DNA of 64,000 nucleotides, taken from Oscillospiraceae bacterium (GTDB lineage: Bacteria > Bacillota > Clostridia > Oscillospirales > Ruminococcaceae). The stretch is taken from positions 23,024 to 87,023 of the forward strand of contig JAFUNP010000005.1 in the NCBI GenBank assembly GCA_017473015.1, written 5' to 3'. Both the position numbers and the translations under genes were made by a program. How positions within the stretch are numbered: position 1 is the stretch's first letter; each line of letters starts with the position of its first letter. Of the stretch, positions 60,863 through 64,000 are shown piece by piece. The notes beneath the pieces were generated by a model. The model was not told the DNA's origin. It searched no databases and was given only the letters and a program-made list of their open reading frames with translations.

Positions 60863-61192
60863 TTATTTTTTCTCGAGAAATGTTTCTACAAATTTATCTT
60901 CAATTTTTTTGTAGCCGTCCACAACGGTGTCTTCGATTTTCTGATATGCAGACACCACTTTTTCTGCAATGCCGCCTGTTTTCAGATTTCCTTCTTCATC
61001 CAGCACATTGTCAGTAAAGCTGTTTTCAATCTTCTTGTAGTTGTCTACAACAGTATCTTCAATTTTTTTGTATGCGTTTACCACTTTTTCACCCAGTTCG
61101 CCGGTTTTCAGTGTGTATTCTGTTTTTTCGCTGTTGTCAGCCAGATAATTTTCTTCCAGAGCTTTGTCCAGTTTGCCTTTATTTTCAATCAT
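60863..61192 (-). CDS. 109-aa protein of two 42-residue repeats
   Basis: AAGGAG eight bases before the ATG. Two repeats with period 42 start at residues 28 (LKTGELGEKVVNAYKKIEDT) and 70 (LKTGGIAEKVVSAYQKIEDT). Each holds two YxKIE units, an amphipathic helical pattern likely to form a coiled coil or lie on a membrane. No signal peptide. First gene of the operon with the two membrane peptides. I recall similar KIEDxVVxxYKKIED proteins as hypothetical in gut Firmicutes; function unknown. Confidence 0.85.
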   Translation of the reverse strand: MIENKGKLDKALEENYLADNSEKTEYTLKTGELGEKVVNAYKKIEDTVVDNYKKIENSFTDNVLDEEGNLKTGGIAEKVVSAYQKIEDTVVDGYKKIEDKFVETFLEKK

Positions 61193-61238
61193 TGTTATAT
61201 CTCCTTAAAAATTAATACTTGATAAATTTAATTTTTCT

Positions 61239-61333
61239 GTTATAATCATTAACACAACAGTTGTCGATTTACAAGATTATTATAACAACATGTGTTGAGA
61301 AAAACAATCAACAATTTCCCAACAAGTGTTGAG
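61239..61333. promoter_or_regulatory. Divergent promoter and TetR-type operators
   Basis: Leftward promoter: TCGACA (complement 61262-61267), 17-bp spacer, TATAAC (complement 61239-61244). The motif CAACAwGTGTTGAG occurs at 61286-61299 and 61320-61333, 34 bp apart, and a related CAACAGTTG (61255-61263) lies in the leftward spacer. These are plausible sites for the neighbouring TetR-type regulator. Confidence 0.6.
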
Positions 61334-61350
61334 TTAATGGAGAAAAATAT

Positions 61351-61880
61351 ATGAATACACCTAACAACAAACGCAGAAGAGACAGCCAGGACCGCATGAT
61401 AAATGCTTTTGTGAAGCTTTTACAGGAAAGGACCTGAACAAAATTTCAGTTACAGATATATGCAAACTGGCTGAAGTGAACAGAACTACCTTTTACGCCA
61501 ACTATATTGATATTTATGACCTGGCGGATGCTGTCCAGAAGCGCCTGGAGGAGGATATATTGCAACTGTATGGTTTTAATGGTCAGCACAATTTCACAGC
61601 AGACAATTTTCTCAAACTTTTTTACCATATAAAGGAAAACCAGCTTTTTTATAAAACCTATTTCAAGCTGGGAGTGGATGGGAAATTCAGGCTGACCGAA
61701 TATGATGTGGCTGCTGCTACCGAATACTACAGAGACGAAAATATAGAATACCATGTGGAATTTTTCCGCAATGGTCTGAATGCCGTTATCAAAAAATGGC
61801 TGGCCAATGACTGCCGTGAAGCACCGGAGTCAATACGGGCAGTAATCAGCAGTGAATATACAGTGACTAAAAATCAATAA
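61351..61880 (+). pseudogene. TetR-family regulator with a one-base frameshift
   Basis: An ATG at 61351 opens a frame (MNTPNNKRRRDSQDRMINAF) that hits a stop at 61435-61437. One base back, the frame continues without a stop to 61880, giving LNKISVTDICKLAEVNRTTF, the TetR helix-turn-helix, and a full effector domain. Insertion of a single base near GGAAAGGACC (61425-61434), an A-run, would restore a protein of about 176 residues. It may be a true inactivation, a phase switch or a sequence error. It faces the micropeptide operon. Confidence 0.82.
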
Positions 61881-61885
61881 AATAC

Positions 61886-61922
61886 AAAAATCCCCTTATG
61901 CTGTACAGCACAGGGGGATTTT
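61886..61922. terminator. Terminator between the TetR gene and malQ
   Basis: AAAATCCCC/GGGGATTTT arms enclosing a smaller TGCTG/CAGCA stem; A and T tails on both sides. Confidence 0.8.
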
Positions 61923-61950
61923 AACTTATATAAATATATATATTATATAA

Positions 61951-63519
61951 TTATACTTCAGATGTTGCGGTTTCTGTTTCTTCTGTCAGAGCTTCATCTG
62001 TAAATTTGTTTTTTTCGGGCTCAACCACTTTTTTAGGGCATCTGTTGTAAACTCTTGTTTTGCGCAGGATTCTTTCTGACAGCCTGTCTGTCAGTTCGCT
62101 TTCCTTCACACGCCAACCCCAGTTGCCATTGGAGGTGGATGGTGTGTTCATTCTGCCTTCTTCACCCAGGTCCAGCCAGTCCTGCATGGCAACTATAGCC
62201 AGTTTTGCTCTGCTGGCAAAAGCCATGGTGATGATTTTGTCACAAATATCATCGTCGCTTTCCCATGCACCGTATTCCAGGCAAAACTCCCTGTTGCTCT
62301 TTGGCTCAGATTTCCACCAGCCCAGGGTTGTGTTGTTGTCATGTGTGCCAGGGTAAACAATGCTGTTTTCATCTATGTTGTGCGGCAGATATTCGCCGTC
62401 CATGGTGTCAGCATCAATGCCGAAAGCAAACTGCAGTATTTTCATGCCCGGATAACCGCAGTCATCCACCAGTTTTCTTACCGGCGGTGTGATTACACCC
62501 AGGTCCTCTGCGATAACGCGGAAATCCTCTGTCTGCACCAGACCCAGTTTTTCAAATAACTCCAGACCAGGACCTGGCACCCATTTGCCGTCTTTGGCGG
62601 TATTTGCATCTGCATCTACAGAGAAAAAGCTTTCAAAACCACGGAAATGGTCAATTCTCACCACATCATACATTTTCAGCGCAGCCTGCATTCTTCTGTT
62701 CCACCAGTCATAGCCTGTCTTACGGTGTTCTTCCCATTTGTACACGGGATTGCCCCACAGCTGACCATCAGCAGAAAATGCATCAGGTGGCACACCTGCT
62801 ACCTGACGGAGAGACAGGTCTTCGTTCATATCGAACAGATTTGGATTTGCCCACACGTCGCTGCCGTTGTCAGAAACATAAATTGGCAGGTCACCGATGA
62901 TTTTAATTCCGTTTTCATTGGCATATGACTTTACTTTGTTCCACTGCTTGAAAAATTCATACTGCATGAACTTCCAGAAATCTATTTCTACTTTGTTTTC
63001 ATCGCAATATTCAGCCAGAGCCTTTCCGTCACGCAGTTTCAGCCCATCTTCCCAGTCGTGCCAGGCTTTCTTGGTCTGTGTATTGATTGCCATGTACATA
63101 GCGTAATCATCCAGCCACTGTTTTTCTTCTTCGCAGAAAGCTGTGAATTCTGCATCAGGACTTTCAGTGAATTTATTGTAAGCTATGCGCAGGGCAGCAA
63201 ATTTGGCATTGTAGATTTTTCCGTAATCCACATGGTCCGCTGACCAGAACCAGTCAAAACTGTCCAGTGCGTCTTTGGCAATCAGTCCTTCATCTGCCAG
63301 AGTGTCCATGTCAATAAAGTATGGATTACCTGCAAAGGTTGAAAAAGACTGATACGGGCTGTCGCCATAACCTGTAGGCCCCATCGGCAGCACCTGCCAG
63401 AATTCCTGACCGCTGTTTTTCAGAAAATCAACAAAGTCGAAAGCGCTTTTACCAAAACTGCCTATACCATAGGGGGACGGCAGGCTGGAAATATGCATAA
63501 GAATACCACTGCTTCTCAT
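61951..63519 (-). CDS. malQ: 4-alpha-glucanotransferase (amylomaltase)
   Basis: 522 residues, typical of GH77. Disproportionates maltodextrins. N-terminal SSGILMHISSLPSPYGIGSF, catalytic VRIDHFRGFESF (Asp nucleophile), IAEDLGVI (Glu acid/base) and PGTHDNNT are conserved. The last 30 residues (EKNKFTDEALTEETETATSE) are acidic and look like an extension. AGAGGTAAT before the ATG. Monocistronic; no phosphorylase or maltose genes nearby. Confidence 0.97.
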   Translation of the reverse strand: MRSSGILMHISSLPSPYGIGSFGKSAFDFVDFLKNSGQEFWQVLPMGPTGYGDSPYQSFSTFAGNPYFIDMDTLADEGLIAKDALDSFDWFWSADHVDYGKIYNAKFAALRIAYNKFTESPDAEFTAFCEEEKQWLDDYAMYMAINTQTKKAWHDWEDGLKLRDGKALAEYCDENKVEIDFWKFMQYEFFKQWNKVKSYANENGIKIIGDLPIYVSDNGSDVWANPNLFDMNEDLSLRQVAGVPPDAFSADGQLWGNPVYKWEEHRKTGYDWWNRRMQAALKMYDVVRIDHFRGFESFFSVDADANTAKDGKWVPGPGLELFEKLGLVQTEDFRVIAEDLGVITPPVRKLVDDCGYPGMKILQFAFGIDADTMDGEYLPHNIDENSIVYPGTHDNNTTLGWWKSEPKSNREFCLEYGAWESDDDICDKIITMAFASRAKLAIVAMQDWLDLGEEGRMNTPSTSNGNWGWRVKESELTDRLSERILRKTRVYNRCPKKVVEPEKNKFTDEALTEETETATSEV

Positions 63520-63788
63520 AATTACCTCTCATTATATAAATAGTATATATAAAATATATTCTATGCTTATTATAGTTTAGATTTTGTCTTTTTCAATAAA
63601 AAGTAAATAGTTTTGTAGAATATGTAAAAATAGAGCAGGACTATGTGGTAATAATGACAATGGCAAAATATTCGACAATAAATGATAAAAAATTACTATA
63701 GAAAAATTAAAAAACGGTGGTAAGATATATAATACAACCGAATGGAAAGATGTCAGCAGATAAAAATCTTTGCGGGAGCAAAAAACTG
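63520..63788. other. AT-rich region upstream of malQ
   Basis: Includes the malQ promoter region. No gene seen. Confidence 0.4.
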
Positions 63789-63989
63789 TTGACAAAATGA
63801 AGTTTCGGGAGTATACTATAAAAACTGCCATTCAGACAGTAAAAACCACAAAAAACCGAAAAAAAGAGAAAGAAAAGGGTTGACAAATCCCAGGGATGTG
63901 GTATAATAAATGAGCTGTCTCGGAAGGGGTAGCAAAACACACAAAGAAGTTTGAAAAAACTTGTAAAAAAGATAAAAAAGTTGTTGACA
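63789..63989 (+). promoter_or_regulatory. Stack of three consensus promoters reading out of the window
   Basis: P1: TTGACA (63789-63794), 17 bp, TATACT (63812-63817). P2: TTGACA (63880-63885), 16 bp, extended -10 TGGTATAAT (63899-63907). P3: TTGACA (63984-63989), with its -10 beyond the window. A-tracts lie upstream of P2 and P3, like UP elements. Such stacking is typical of rRNA or other very highly expressed operons. Confidence 0.7.
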
Positions 63990-64000
63990 AACGGAACTGA

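Noticed and set aside
61425..61437. Programmed -1 frameshift in the TetR gene
   Set aside because: No canonical X-XXY-YYZ slippery heptamer or following pseudoknot; a one-base deletion in an A-run is simpler.

Overview
The window looks like a chromosomal segment of a strictly anaerobic, spore-former-lineage Bacillota, most likely class Clostridia (Oscillospiraceae/Ruminococcaceae-like). The reasons are a Spo0A orthologue, a FabK/FabF/FabH type II fatty-acid operon with fused AccDA, an oxygen-sensitive class III ribonucleotide reductase, a PyrK/PyrDB dihydroorotate dehydrogenase, strong AGGAGG ribosome binding sites and typical Gram-positive promoters and terminators. The genus call is inference. 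No rRNA, tRNA, CRISPR array, transposase or phage structural gene was recognised.

Layout. 1-2.6 kb: a long adenosine deaminase-like enzyme (cut by the window edge) and an iron-sulfur protein. 2.8-3.6 kb: biotin ligase BirA. 3.8-14.0 kb: a compact minus-strand fatty-acid operon acpP-accB-accC-accDA-fabH-fabK-(nitronate monooxygenase-like)-fabD-fabG-fabF-fabZ, with overlapping or abutting genes and three identically spaced operators in front of it. BirA biotinylates the AccB made here. 14.3-15.3 kb: XRE regulator plus DUF3169 protein. 15.4-18.4 kb: glycerol kinase and a CDF metal exporter. 18.6-21.2 kb: class III ribonucleotide reductase under NrdR-type boxes, with its glycyl-radical tail on a separate 58-aa ORF. 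21.3-25.5 kb: a carrier protein plus GNAT pair, then a HIRAN-like/AlaX/acyl-ACP thioesterase operon. 25.6-27.7 kb: Spo0A and a UroD-family methyltransferase-like protein.

27.7-34.7 kb: a surface-glycan cluster (epimerase, TIM-barrel isomerase, two GT2 enzymes, FAD oxidoreductase). At its end sits an AT-rich island with two orphan genes, flanked by a 582-bp direct repeat of the 3' part of one GT2 gene, the geometry left by single-crossover integration. 35.0-38.4 kb: CoA-disulfide reductase-rhodanese and a DUF2812 gene pair. 38.5-38.7 kb: a 163-bp MITE-like element with perfect 28-bp terminal inverted repeats. 38.8-47.8 kb: the pyrimidine operon pyrB-pyrC-carB-pyrK-pyrD-pyrF-pyrE behind a leader that looks like a transcription attenuator; carA and pyrR are absent.

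47.8-60.4 kb: envelope and export genes (a 1004-aa PMT-type glycosyltransferase with a discoidin-like insert, an MBOAT acyltransferase, a NERD-like protein, a beta-CASP nuclease, a flippase, and a YknXYZ/MacAB-like efflux system). 60.5-61.9 kb: a small operon of two tiny paralogous membrane peptides (37 and 44 aa) and a 109-aa internally repeated protein, facing a TetR-type regulator gene that carries a one-base frameshift. 61.9-63.5 kb: 4-alpha-glucanotransferase MalQ. The right end holds a stack of consensus promoters reading out of the window, like the start of a very highly expressed (possibly rRNA) operon.

The best candidates for undescribed biology are the two-polypeptide NrdD, the TetR-linked micropeptide/repeat-protein operon, the GT2-repeat-flanked AT-rich island, the ACP/GNAT pair and the triple 36-bp-spaced fab operators.
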